From Algoriphagus halophilus (lineage in GTDB: Bacteria > Bacteroidota > Bacteroidia > Cytophagales > Cyclobacteriaceae): 64,000 bases of DNA. The translations under genes and the position numbers were made by a program. The DNA lies in assembly GCF_900129785.1 (NCBI RefSeq), contig NZ_FSRC01000001.1, forward strand, positions 2,604,001-2,668,000, in the 5' to 3' direction. Below the pieces are notes generated by a model. It searched no databases. It was not told the DNA's origin and was given only the letters and a program-made list of their open reading frames with translations. The number at the start of each line of letters is the position of its first letter. The first letter of the stretch is position 1. Positions 8,006-16,472 of the stretch are shown here, one piece after another.

Positions 8006-10366
8006 TTACTCACTTCGAAGGGAATTGACCGGATTGGCAGAAGCTGCTTTGAAAGCCTGGTAACCTACCGTGACCAGGGAAATCAGAATCAATAGCACCC
8101 CTGATCCGGCAAAGATCCACCAACTCAAATCTGTTTGGTAGGCATAGCTTTGCAGCCAATTATTGGCAAAATACCAAGCAATGGGAACGGCAATGAGGAT
8201 CGAAACCATAATCAAAGCAACAAAGTCTTTGGAAACCAAAGTCAATACGCTCATCAAGGAAGCCCCCATCACTTTCCGTACTCCGATTTCTTTTTTACGT
8301 TTTTCGGCAGTAAAGGCAGCCAATCCAAATAGCCCCAAACAAGAAAGGAAAATGGCTGTAGTACCAAAATATTTAGCCAGTTTCGAAGCTCTTTGTTCTG
8401 AAGCATACAAGGACTGATAATCCTCATCCATGAATGAATAGTTCAAAGGTTGACCCGTGAATTTCTCATAAACCTCGGATATTCCTGCAATACTGGCTTG
8501 CTGGTCATCGGACTCAATTCTTACCATCACTTTTTGAGCAAATGCGGGGTCGTATTTTAGAAATGCAGGTTTGACTGTTTCTTTTAAGGACTCAAAATGA
8601 AAGTCTTTCACTATGCCGATTACTTCTTTGTCTTCTCCCCAAAGATTCACGATTTGACCTACCGGATCCTGAAAACCAATCGTTCTGACGGCGGCTTCAT
8701 TTAGGATGATCTTGTTATCTTCTTCTCCGAATTCGGGAGAAAAAGCACGACCTTCAGCCATTTCAAAACCCATGGTTTCGATCAAGCCCATATTCACAGT
8801 AATATTTTCAAACTTCACTTGTTCCTCAGGATCTTTTCCTTCCCAAGTCAATCCGATCGTAGAACTGGCAAGCCCTACCAATGGATGGGATAGGCTTGAG
8901 GCATTGCTTACCCCTGGCACTTTCTTGGTTTCTTCGAGGTAGGTATCCAATTGATTTGGAGCAATTCCAGAAGCATTCAGTTCCAGTAATTGTGCTTGAT
9001 TGTACCCTAAATTTTGATTTTGGATAAAGTTCATCTGCTTACTCAATACGGTTATTCCAATAATGAGCAAAAGCGAGATGGAAAACTGAAATACAACCAA
9101 TCCCTTTCTTGCCAAAAGTTCTCCAAAACTTCCTTTGAGATTGGATTTCATCACCTCTACCGGTTTAAACTTGGAAAGGTATATAGCCGGGTAAATTCCT
9201 GCTAATAATCCTGTAATCAACCAAACACCAACTATAATGAATACAATATCTGGTTGAAATGTAAGGCCAAGTGACTTGGAGGTAACTTGATTAAAAAATG
9301 GTTGTAATAGAAAGGAAACCAAGATCGCTAAAACAACGGCAAAAAAGGTCAGAACTAATGATTCTGTAATAAACTGGGCAAATAATCCTCCACGACTGGC
9401 CCCCATAGATTTCTTCACTCCGATTTCCTTTAACCTGCTCATGGATCTGGCCGTGGTCAAATTCATGAAATTGATGCAGGCAATGACCAGGATGAATATT
9501 GCGATGACGGAAAAGATTTTTACATAGCTGATTCTTCCTCCCGCAACTTTTCCATCCTCATAGGTTCCGTACAAGTAGGTATCTCCAAAAGGCTGTACAA
9601 AAACAGAAACATTGGATTCAGCTTCCTTATTTTTTATGAAATCAGCAACCTGCTCATTGAAGGAAGCCACATCTGTTCCTGCTTTCAATAACACAGTGGC
9701 AGTTGCATTGAAATTATCCCAATGCGCACCTTCGCCCAGCATTTGCTTAAAAAAAGGAAAAGCCAATAAATATTCAGGCTTAACCAGATCAAGTTTCCCA
9801 TAGTCCTTGTAAACTCCGGTCACTTCTACCTCATTCTTAAAATCAAATACCTGCCATTTCAAGGACTTTCCTAAAGCCAGTTGCGGACTACCAAAAAGTT
9901 TATTCGCCAAGGTTTCTGAGATGACCACAGAATTAATATCTGTTAGGGCTTTTTCTGGATTTCCTGCCAAAAAATCTACATCGAAAATCTGGAAATATTC
10001 CTGATCCACGAAATATCCATCCCCTTCCATTTTTGTATTTCCCTGCTCAAAGGTCACTCCTTCGATAAAGGGAGAAAATGCAGTTGCCTTATCCACTTGT
10101 GACAATTCGGCTTTCATAGCCTCCGCCATTTCCGCAGGGGTATATGGAATAGTGACAATTCCAGTAGAATTATCATGATTCGTCATCACGGTGTAAATCT
10201 GATCTATCTGGGAATGATAACGATTGACACTCAATTCATCTTTCACCCAAAGCAATATGATAATGACCGTGGTAAGACCTACAGTCAACCCAAAAAGATT
10301 GATGGCAAAAATATGCTTGGACTTCATGAAACTTCGGAAGGCCAATAGAATTTGATGACGTAGCAT
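8006..10366 (-). CDS. FtsX/MacB-type ABC transporter permease (first permease of the export operon)
   Basis: The 786-residue protein has the same plan as its paralogue at 5225-7678. There is an N-terminal helix (about 18-40), a MacB-like periplasmic domain, an FtsX block (about 280-400) with KEIGVKKSMGAS, a second periplasmic domain, and a C-terminal FtsX block with KEIGVRKVMGAS. There is no nucleotide-binding domain, so it should depend on the ATPase encoded upstream at 10535-11233. The two permeases differ enough to suggest either a heterodimer or two alternative transporters sharing one ATPase. The ATG at 10366 gives a family-typical start (MLRHQILLAFRSFMKSK). Confidence 0.9.
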   Translation of the reverse strand: MLRHQILLAFRSFMKSKHIFAINLFGLTVGLTTVIIILLWVKDELSVNRYHSQIDQIYTVMTNHDNSTGIVTIPYTPAEMAEAMKAELSQVDKATAFSPFIEGVTFEQGNTKMEGDGYFVDQEYFQIFDVDFLAGNPEKALTDINSVVISETLANKLFGSPQLALGKSLKWQVFDFKNEVEVTGVYKDYGKLDLVKPEYLLAFPFFKQMLGEGAHWDNFNATATVLLKAGTDVASFNEQVADFIKNKEAESNVSVFVQPFGDTYLYGTYEDGKVAGGRISYVKIFSVIAIFILVIACINFMNLTTARSMSRLKEIGVKKSMGASRGGLFAQFITESLVLTFFAVVLAILVSFLLQPFFNQVTSKSLGLTFQPDIVFIIVGVWLITGLLAGIYPAIYLSKFKPVEVMKSNLKGSFGELLARKGLVVFQFSISLLLIIGITVLSKQMNFIQNQNLGYNQAQLLELNASGIAPNQLDTYLEETKKVPGVSNASSLSHPLVGLASSTIGLTWEGKDPEEQVKFENITVNMGLIETMGFEMAEGRAFSPEFGEEDNKIILNEAAVRTIGFQDPVGQIVNLWGEDKEVIGIVKDFHFESLKETVKPAFLKYDPAFAQKVMVRIESDDQQASIAGISEVYEKFTGQPLNYSFMDEDYQSLYASEQRASKLAKYFGTTAIFLSCLGLFGLAAFTAEKRKKEIGVRKVMGASLMSVLTLVSKDFVALIMVSILIAVPIAWYFANNWLQSYAYQTDLSWWIFAGSGVLLILISLVTVGYQAFKAASANPVNSLRSE

Positions 10367-10396
10367 GGGGAGGTTGGTTTAGTTGATGGTCTTTTT

Positions 10397-10516
10397 CGTC
10401 ATTGCTTCCCCCGGCTTTCGGGAGAAGCAATCTCGCCCTAAGAAATCTACTCCTACTTTTTTGGATAAGTGCTTCTTTAACACGAGACTACTTAGTGGTT
10501 CCTCCTCGCAGTGACG
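10397..10516. repeat. Large palindromic intergenic repeat
   Basis: The outer arms CGTCATTGC (10397-10405) and GCAGTGACG (10508-10516) are inverted copies at 8 of 9 positions. Inside, ATTGCTTC and GAAGCAAT (about 10401-10431) form a hairpin around CCCCCGGCTTTCGGGA. The element fills most of the gap between the first permease and the ATPase gene. I recall similar CGTCATTGCGAGG-like palindromes as dispersed intergenic repeats of Cytophagales, but cannot confirm copy number here. Confidence 0.55.
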
Positions 10517-10534
10517 GATTGTGCTTCACACGTT

Positions 10535-11233
10535 TTACACATGAAACTGCTCACGAATATTTTCAGTCACCACCTTACCATCAAATAAGTTGATCGTTCT
10601 GTGGGCATAGTTGGCATCATGAGGAGAGTGAGTTACCATCACGATGGTAGTTCCTTCATTGTTTAACTCCTCCAAGAGGCGCATTACTTCTTCACCATTG
10701 GTAGAGTCCAAGTTACCTGTAGGCTCATCGGCAAGGATTACAGAAGGTTTTGCGACAATAGCTCTGGCAATCGCCACACGTTGCTGCTGACCACCGGAAA
10801 GTTGCTGTGGGAAGTGATTTCGACGGTGCATGATGTTCATCCTTGTCAATACTTCTTCCACCCTGGTTTTGCGCTCATCTGCAGGAATTTTCAAATACAA
10901 TAGAGGTAGCTCTACGTTTTCAAAAACTGTCAGTTCATCGATCAGGTTAAAGCTCTGAAACACGAATCCGATATTTCCTTTTCTCAAGGAAGAGCGTTGT
11001 CTTTCAGAAAACTTGGCCACTTCCTGATCCAAGAAATAATATTCACCGGCATCAGGGTTATCCAATAAACCAAGAATATTTAAAAGAGTGGACTTACCAC
11101 AACCGGAGGGTCCCATGATTGCGACAAATTCCCCTTTTTTAATTTCGATTTGAATACTATCCAAAGCGGTAGTTTCTACCTCTTCAGTAGCATACATTTT
11201 CCTAAGATTGACGGTTTTGATGACGTTTTCCAT
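10535..11233 (-). CDS. MacB/LolD-type ABC transporter ATP-binding protein
   Basis: This stand-alone ATPase has 232 residues. The Walker A motif is GPSGCGKST (41-49), the Q-loop lies near FQSFNL (92-97), the signature is LSGGQQQR (145-152), and the Walker B motif is VILADEPTGNLD (165-176), the subgroup mark of the LolD/MacB/FtsE class. The H-loop is MVTHSPHDA. It should energise the two FtsX-type permeases downstream and couple to the MacA-like adaptor upstream. The next gene starts 168 nt away across a palindromic repeat, so translation is not coupled. Confidence 0.93.
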   Translation of the reverse strand: MENVIKTVNLRKMYATEEVETTALDSIQIEIKKGEFVAIMGPSGCGKSTLLNILGLLDNPDAGEYYFLDQEVAKFSERQRSSLRKGNIGFVFQSFNLIDELTVFENVELPLLYLKIPADERKTRVEEVLTRMNIMHRRNHFPQQLSGGQQQRVAIARAIVAKPSVILADEPTGNLDSTNGEEVMRLLEELNNEGTTIVMVTHSPHDANYAHRTINLFDGKVVTENIREQFHV

Positions 11234-11422
11234 ATGGTGTTGTTATTGCCCGATGTCCGAAGTCGCTGATCCGATCCGGCTCAATCAGTGGTTTTAGTAT
11301 TTATTTTATTTTTTGACTTTACTAGTTCTATCCTATTGATTAGATGGCAAGAATCCGGTTTTGGTTGCATGGGTTTCCTTTTTATACATGACACCCCAAT
11401 TCATTCTTCTCAATTCTAATTT

Positions 11423-12670
11423 CTATTTCAACTCCAGTACCTCGTTATCCCCGAAATTCTCATAGCCCGATACAATGACTCTTTCTCCCTCTACCAAACC
11501 TTCCAGTACTTCGTAATATTCAGGATTCTTTCTTCCCAAACGGATATTTCTTTTCTCTGCATTTCCTGCAGCGTTTAAAACAAATACCCAGTTTCCTCCG
11601 GTATCTTTAAAGAAGCCTCCTGTAGGTAATAATAAGCTTTGCTCGCTATCTCCTAGCTCCAGCCTAATCCGAACACTTTGACCACGTCTGATCCCTTGTG
11701 GGCTTTCACCTGTAAACTTCATATCCACTTCGAATCGACCATTGGTAATGGTTGGATAGATTTTCATAATCTCCAATTCATGATCTACACCACTTAAGGT
11801 GAATTTACCTCTCAGCCCCTGTCCAATTCTTGGTAGGTATAATTCATCGATCGGAACTCTCACTTTAAACTCATCTAATACATCGATTTGCCCATAGCGC
11901 TCTCCCGAATTGATTGCTTGCCCAACTTCAATCTGCTCCATGGCCAACTGTCCAGCTATAGGAGCCTTGATGACCAGGTTATCCAAAATCCGACCTACTC
12001 CATTCAGAGAAGCATTCATTCTGCTTTCTGACTGCCTAAGCTGAGCGAGCTGATAAGCTCTTGCGATGGAATCACTTTTATATGATGCATAAGTCAACTC
12101 CTTACGCTTCAGGTTATATTCGTATTGCTCGGCTACTTCCTCGAATTCACGGTCTGAAACCAGGTTTTTCTCATGAAGCTCCTTGAATCTTTTATATTGG
12201 GGCTCTAGCAAACTGATTTGATAATCAATTTCAGCCAGTTGACCTTGTTGACTCAAATCATTTTGATCTAAAAAGAGACGAGTTTGACGCAGGTTATTGA
12301 TTTGTTCGTACAACATCGTTTCACGCTGCATGACATCTAATTGTAGATTGGAGTTGGCCATGATCAAAATCGTATCACCCACATCCACCAAGGCTCCGGA
12401 CTCCCGGACAATTTCGGCAACCATCCCGCCTTCTACAGCATCTAGGAAAAAAGTCTGTGCAGGTTCTATTTGGCCAGAGACCAAAATATAATCTGTAAAC
12501 TCTCCTTTACTTACCGTAGCAATACTTAACCGATCTCGCTCTACATTCATGGTAGAACGGTGATCCGCAAAGCCTATTTGATAAATAATTCCGATGAGCA
12601 ATGCTGCTCCTCCGACAATCCATGCAATTCTCCTGGGCGTCCAGGTCTTCTTTTGTATTTTTCTATCCAT
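11423..12670 (-). CDS. MacA/HlyD-type periplasmic adaptor (membrane fusion protein)
   Basis: One N-terminal membrane anchor (about 14-32) is followed by a lipoyl/barrel half-domain (about 50-105, GMVAEIVRESGALVDVGD). A long alpha-helical hairpin with coiled-coil character spans about 115-225. The second lipoyl half (VIKAPIAGQLAMEQIEVGQ, about 232-250) and beta-barrel and membrane-proximal domains complete the 415 residues. Adaptors of this class join an inner-membrane ABC or RND pump to an outer-membrane channel, and no TolC-like gene is present in the window. It is the first gene of a four-gene minus-strand operon and lies directly behind a sigma-54-like promoter. Confidence 0.9.
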   Translation of the reverse strand: MDRKIQKKTWTPRRIAWIVGGAALLIGIIYQIGFADHRSTMNVERDRLSIATVSKGEFTDYILVSGQIEPAQTFFLDAVEGGMVAEIVRESGALVDVGDTILIMANSNLQLDVMQRETMLYEQINNLRQTRLFLDQNDLSQQGQLAEIDYQISLLEPQYKRFKELHEKNLVSDREFEEVAEQYEYNLKRKELTYASYKSDSIARAYQLAQLRQSESRMNASLNGVGRILDNLVIKAPIAGQLAMEQIEVGQAINSGERYGQIDVLDEFKVRVPIDELYLPRIGQGLRGKFTLSGVDHELEIMKIYPTITNGRFEVDMKFTGESPQGIRRGQSVRIRLELGDSEQSLLLPTGGFFKDTGGNWVFVLNAAGNAEKRNIRLGRKNPEYYEVLEGLVEGERVIVSGYENFGDNEVLELK

Positions 12671-12706
12671 TGTGTGTATCTGCCATTTTCGGCTATACCC
12701 TTTATG

Positions 12707-12721
12707 CCAAATGGTATGCCA
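12707..12721 (-). promoter_or_regulatory. Candidate sigma-54 (-24/-12) promoter of the export operon
   Basis: On the minus strand the sequence reads TGGCAT-ACCAT-TTGG, against the sigma-54 consensus TGGCAC-N5-TTGC. The GG doublet and the 10-nt distance to the -12 dinucleotide are correct. The mismatches are T for C in the -24 box and G for C in the -12 box. The predicted start site near 12696 leaves a leader of about 25 nt before the adaptor ATG at 12670. The NtrC-type activator gene sits divergently next door. Confidence 0.5.
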
Positions 12722-12783
12722 TCAAAAAAACATCGTTCTCAGGCTTAAAATGGAGGTTTCACCTTTTTTGAATTTGGATCTCC

Positions 12784-12812
12784 CGAACATTTTTGTTCGC
12801 AGGCGAACAAAA
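12784..12812. promoter_or_regulatory. Enhancer-like triple half-site for the NtrC-type regulator
   Basis: CGAACA (12784-12789), TGTTCG (12794-12799) and CGAACA (12804-12809) alternate in orientation at exactly 10-bp steps. The last two extend to a perfect 9-bp inverted repeat, TTTTGTTCG-CAGG-CGAACAAAA. The array lies about 65-100 bp upstream of the candidate -24 box, a normal distance for an upstream activating sequence of a sigma-54 activator. It is also about 200 bp upstream of the regulator gene itself. Confidence 0.6.
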
Positions 12813-13010
12813 CTCATTCAACTTTCTTATTTTTATCAAAAGCAGATCACTGGCCCAAAAAGAATTAAAATGGCCTAATTTCCGTCATAGGGCTGGATTT
12901 GATTTTAAATTATTTGAAATGTAGAATTCGGTATGCTTTTGGAACACTACAGTGCAATTATTTGAATATGGCGAAAGCCTAGATCTTATTCTTTAAAACC
13001 CAACAGATAG

Positions 13011-14399
13011 ATGAGTGAGCAAAAAATTGGTAAAATTCTCATTATTGATGACAATGAAGACCTACTAAAAGCTGCCAAGATTTTTCTAAAAAGACATTTT
13101 GCGCAAGTAGATACTGAAACCAACCCTGACCTACTTCCTATTTTGACTCACAACGAGCAATATGATGTGATCATGCTGGACATGAACTTTACTAAAGATG
13201 TGAGTTCAGGACAGGAAGGTTTTTATTGGCTTGACCGGATCCTGGAGCTAGATCCTTCCGCTGTGGTGGTCTTGATTACTGCTTATGGAGATGTCAACCT
13301 TGCTGTAAGAGCTATCAAGGAGGGTGCTACTGATTTTGTCTTGAAGCCATGGGAAAATGAACGCTTATTGGCCACGTTGAACTCTGCCCTGAAACTAAGG
13401 CAGAAAAAACTGGAGGTAGATTTACTGAAAGACCAGAAGCAAACACTTCAGGCGGACATGGACCGCAAGTTCAGCGAAATCATCGGTCAAAGTGCGGTCA
13501 TGCAAAAAGTCTATGAAACCATAGAGAGGGTAGCTTCAACCGATGCCAATGTTTTGATCTTAGGCGAAAACGGGACAGGAAAAGAATTGATCGCCAGAGC
13601 GATCCATAGACATAGTAGAAGAAATAAAGAGGCTTTTGTAGGAGTGGATCTTGGATCCATCACTCAATCACTATTTGAATCCGAATTGTTCGGTCATAAA
13701 AAAGGGTCCTTTACGGATGCCAAAGAAGATAGGGCTGGAAGGTTTGAACAAGCACATAAAGGCACCCTCTTTTTGGATGAAATCGGAAACTTACCTCTTC
13801 CACTTCAAGCTAAATTATTAGCAGCATTACAAAATCGGCAGGTTACCCGTGTGGGAGCAAACCGTGCCATTGATGTCAACATCCGGTTGATTTCAGCGAC
13901 CAATATGCCGATCCACAACATGGTATATGATAATAGTTTCCGACAAGATTTATTATACCGGATCAATACGATTGAAATCCAGCTTCCTCCGTTACGGGAA
14001 CGAGATGACGATATCATGTTGCTGGCCAATCACTTTATCGCTTTCTATGCCAAGAAATACAATAAGGATGTCAGAAAAGCTTCAGAACCTTTGATCAAAC
14101 GAATGATGAAGTACCATTGGCCTGGAAACATCCGGGAACTGCAACATAGTATTGAAAGGGCAGTAATTATGAGTAATCATAATGTGCTTCAGCCAGAAGA
14201 TCTCTTCCTTCAAAAAATGCAGCAACCGGAAAGCAAGGATGAATCGGTGAGTTTAGAGCACTTAAATATTGAAGACGTAGAACGGATTTTGATTCGTAAA
14301 GCCCTTCAGAAACATAACGGACATATCACTAGGGCCGCTGAGGAATTAGGATTGACCCGCTCCTCACTTTATCGCAGACTGGAAAAATATGGTTTATAA
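13011..14399 (+). CDS. NtrC-family sigma-54-dependent response regulator
   Basis: The 462-residue protein has a receiver domain with acidic pocket D13/D14, phospho-acceptor D57 and K112. It then has an AAA+ domain with Walker A GENGTGKE (185-192), the sigma-54 contact loop as GSFTDA (232-237; the textbook form is GAFTGA), and Walker B FLDEIGN (254-260). A Fis-type helix-turn-helix lies at the C-terminus (ITRAAEELGLTRSSLYRRL, about 438-456). It should open sigma-54 promoters when phosphorylated by the kinase encoded next, whose gene overlaps its 3' end by 11 nt. The likely target is the divergent export operon, whose upstream region has matching sites. Confidence 0.94.
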   Translation: MSEQKIGKILIIDDNEDLLKAAKIFLKRHFAQVDTETNPDLLPILTHNEQYDVIMLDMNFTKDVSSGQEGFYWLDRILELDPSAVVVLITAYGDVNLAVRAIKEGATDFVLKPWENERLLATLNSALKLRQKKLEVDLLKDQKQTLQADMDRKFSEIIGQSAVMQKVYETIERVASTDANVLILGENGTGKELIARAIHRHSRRNKEAFVGVDLGSITQSLFESELFGHKKGSFTDAKEDRAGRFEQAHKGTLFLDEIGNLPLPLQAKLLAALQNRQVTRVGANRAIDVNIRLISATNMPIHNMVYDNSFRQDLLYRINTIEIQLPPLRERDDDIMLLANHFIAFYAKKYNKDVRKASEPLIKRMMKYHWPGNIRELQHSIERAVIMSNHNVLQPEDLFLQKMQQPESKDESVSLEHLNIEDVERILIRKALQKHNGHITRAAEELGLTRSSLYRRLEKYGL

Positions 14400-15741
14400 G
14401 CGGTTTTCGATAGGTGTTGGGTTTAGGATTTTCCTGATTATTTTATGCCTATACCTAGGTTTATGGCTTTATTATAGGCAAGAGTTATGGCTAGCGCCGG
14501 GTATTCTAGGGCTGATTGCTTTGATCCAAATAGGCGAATTGATTTACTATGTCAACTCGGTCAATCATAAGCTTGCCCGATTTCTAGACTCCATTCGTTT
14601 TACTGATTTCTCCAGCTCCTTTACCTCTGATAGCCAAATGGGAGGTTCCTTTAGAGAAGTGAACATGGCATTCAATGAAGTCATGAACGTCTTCAAACAA
14701 ACCAGGGCTGAAAAGGAGGAACAAATGCTGTTTCTCCAAGTGATTATCCAGCATATCAACTCAGGGATCATCTCTTTCAATTCTGAAGGAAAAATCGGGG
14801 TGATCAATAATGCCGCCAAGCACTTATTACAAATCCCTCAGTTTCGAGATATTTCTGATTTAGGAAAGCTCTCTACTTCTTTATTGGAACAGGTCATGGA
14901 AATGAAACCTGGTCAGCGAATCTCGTATCGGGTCAATCCAAACCTGCACTTGATCATTCAGTCCACCTCTTTGAAAATGGGAGGTCAAAGCTGGACGTTG
15001 CTCTCTCTACAAAACATCAATGCGGAACTTCAATCCAATGAATTGGAAGCTTGGCAAAACCTTACCAAAGTGCTGAGACATGAAATCATGAATTCCATCA
15101 CCCCTATTTCCAGTTTGGTAGATTCGTTGAGTACCATTTTAGAAGAAGACTCCTACGTACAAAAAGAAGGGTTCTTGATCAAGAAAGACGGCTATCAAGA
15201 CATACAGGAAGGATTGGAAACCATCGCCAACCGAAGCAAGGGCCTGGTAGCTTTTGTCAATGCCTATCGGGATTACACCAACATCCCTACTCCTAAAAAG
15301 GAGCTGATTTCTGTTAAATCATTGTTCGAAAATGTCCTGATTTTAATGAAGGAGGACCTGAAAGTATCGGATGTTAAAATTGTGACAGACATCATGCCGG
15401 AGGATCTTGAAATCAATTGTGATCCAGATCTAATTGCGATGATTTTGATTAACCTCGTAAAAAATGCCAATGAGTCTTTACAAAATCAAGAAGAACGAAC
15501 CATTTGGCTGTCTGCCTTATCCCAAGGGGATTTGGGAATTCTGATCCGCGTGGAAGATCATGGCCCAGGAATCATACCGGAGGCCCTCGAACGAATATTT
15601 GTTCCTTTCTATACCACTAAAAAAACGGGATCAGGGATCGGTTTGGCAATTTCAAGGCAAATCATGAACCTTCATAGAGGAAGTTTACAAGTGACTTCCA
15701 TCCCCAATGAAAAGACGGTCTTCACCTTAAATTTCAGATAA
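14389..15741 (+). CDS. Membrane-bound sensor histidine kinase, partner of the NtrC-type regulator
   Basis: Two N-terminal membrane helices (about 10-28 and 34-52) are separated by only a few residues, so there is almost no periplasmic sensor and the stimulus is probably sensed in or below the membrane. A HAMP-like linker and a PAS-like region (about 108-210) follow. The phospho-acceptor H231 (LRHEIMNSITP) starts the dimerisation domain, and the ATPase domain shows NLVKNANES, EDHGPGI and GSGIGLAIS. The gene overlaps the regulator gene by 11 nt, so the two are translationally linked. It ends back to back with the convergent gene at 15742. Confidence 0.92.
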   Translation: MVYKRFSIGVGFRIFLIILCLYLGLWLYYRQELWLAPGILGLIALIQIGELIYYVNSVNHKLARFLDSIRFTDFSSSFTSDSQMGGSFREVNMAFNEVMNVFKQTRAEKEEQMLFLQVIIQHINSGIISFNSEGKIGVINNAAKHLLQIPQFRDISDLGKLSTSLLEQVMEMKPGQRISYRVNPNLHLIIQSTSLKMGGQSWTLLSLQNINAELQSNELEAWQNLTKVLRHEIMNSITPISSLVDSLSTILEEDSYVQKEGFLIKKDGYQDIQEGLETIANRSKGLVAFVNAYRDYTNIPTPKKELISVKSLFENVLILMKEDLKVSDVKIVTDIMPEDLEINCDPDLIAMILINLVKNANESLQNQEERTIWLSALSQGDLGILIRVEDHGPGIIPEALERIFVPFYTTKKTGSGIGLAISRQIMNLHRGSLQVTSIPNEKTVFTLNFR

Positions 15742-16284
15742 CTATCGGTTATATAAGGAGGAATAATAATCGGTATAGTAGTTATATACATCAGGGGTCT
15801 GTCGGTACAGATCCCTCAATCTTTTGAAAACAAAAATAGATTGAGCGATCAATTCTTTTTCATTAGTCACCTCAACGGAAGCTACCCCCCTATTTTCTAC
15901 ACTGAACAAAAGTCCGGAAGGACCGATGATATCATATCCTTCCTTTTTCTTCTTCTTTTCAAAATTTAAAACCTCCCCATCTGTAAAAGTCAAGTTTGCC
16001 AACTGGTAACTATTCAAACTTTTGCCTTCTGCCAACACTTTATCGGACTCCAAATCGATGATTTTACATTTTTTACTGCTATTGTTCAGCAATATCCGGT
16101 AAGATCTAGACCCTACTTTTAGATCTGCATATTCCAGACTTTTTTCAACTCCTAGATTTGCTATTTCTTCGCCCTCTGAGACCAAAGGAATATTGATTTT
16201 TGGTAGTTCCCAACTGGATTCTTGGGCATTGGTTGAAATAACACTACCTATCAAAAGGGCAATTAGTAAGAATGACGTTTTCAT
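15742..16284 (-). CDS. Secreted or periplasmic protein of unknown function
   Basis: I do not recognise a family. The 180-residue product has a clear signal peptide (residues 1-20, ending TNAQE), and the rest looks like beta-rich strands with a Lys-rich turn (KKKKKEG) near residue 112. The C-terminus is tyrosine-rich (YNYYTDYYSSLYNR). The gene is convergent with the histidine kinase gene, its stop codon directly abutting the kinase stop with no intergenic base, and has its own upstream region of 188 nt. No functional link is evident. Confidence 0.7.
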   Translation of the reverse strand: MKTSFLLIALLIGSVISTNAQESSWELPKINIPLVSEGEEIANLGVEKSLEYADLKVGSRSYRILLNNSSKKCKIIDLESDKVLAEGKSLNSYQLANLTFTDGEVLNFEKKKKKEGYDIIGPSGLLFSVENRGVASVEVTNEKELIAQSIFVFKRLRDLYRQTPDVYNYYTDYYSSLYNR

Positions 16285-16409
16285 CAGAAGGAGTTTATGG
16301 TGAACAAGTAATTGATACGCTTTTCATTCCTCCTAAGTTCTTATTAAACAGGAGTCTGCCATCATTTATTTTTGAAACTGACTTAAGTGGCCACTAACTT
16401 TCCGAAAAT

Positions 16410-16425
16410 TACCCAGTACTGGGTA
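16410..16425. promoter_or_regulatory. Perfect 16-bp palindrome, candidate operator
   Basis: TACCCAGTACTGGGTA is a perfect inverted repeat, 48 bp before the start of the gene at 16473. A second perfect palindrome, AGTGGCCACT, lies 15 bp upstream at 16386-16395. Such symmetry suggests a dimeric regulator. I cannot name it. Confidence 0.5.
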
Positions 16426-16472
16426 TTTTATTGTAGTTCAAGTATTTGTAACTTATATACAAAAAAGAGGAT

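Noticed and set aside
12946..12962. TGGAAC...GTGCAA as a sigma-54 promoter for the NtrC-type regulator gene
   Set aside because: The GG-to-GC distance is 11 nt, not 10, and the -24 box is weak, so autoregulation through this site is not supported.
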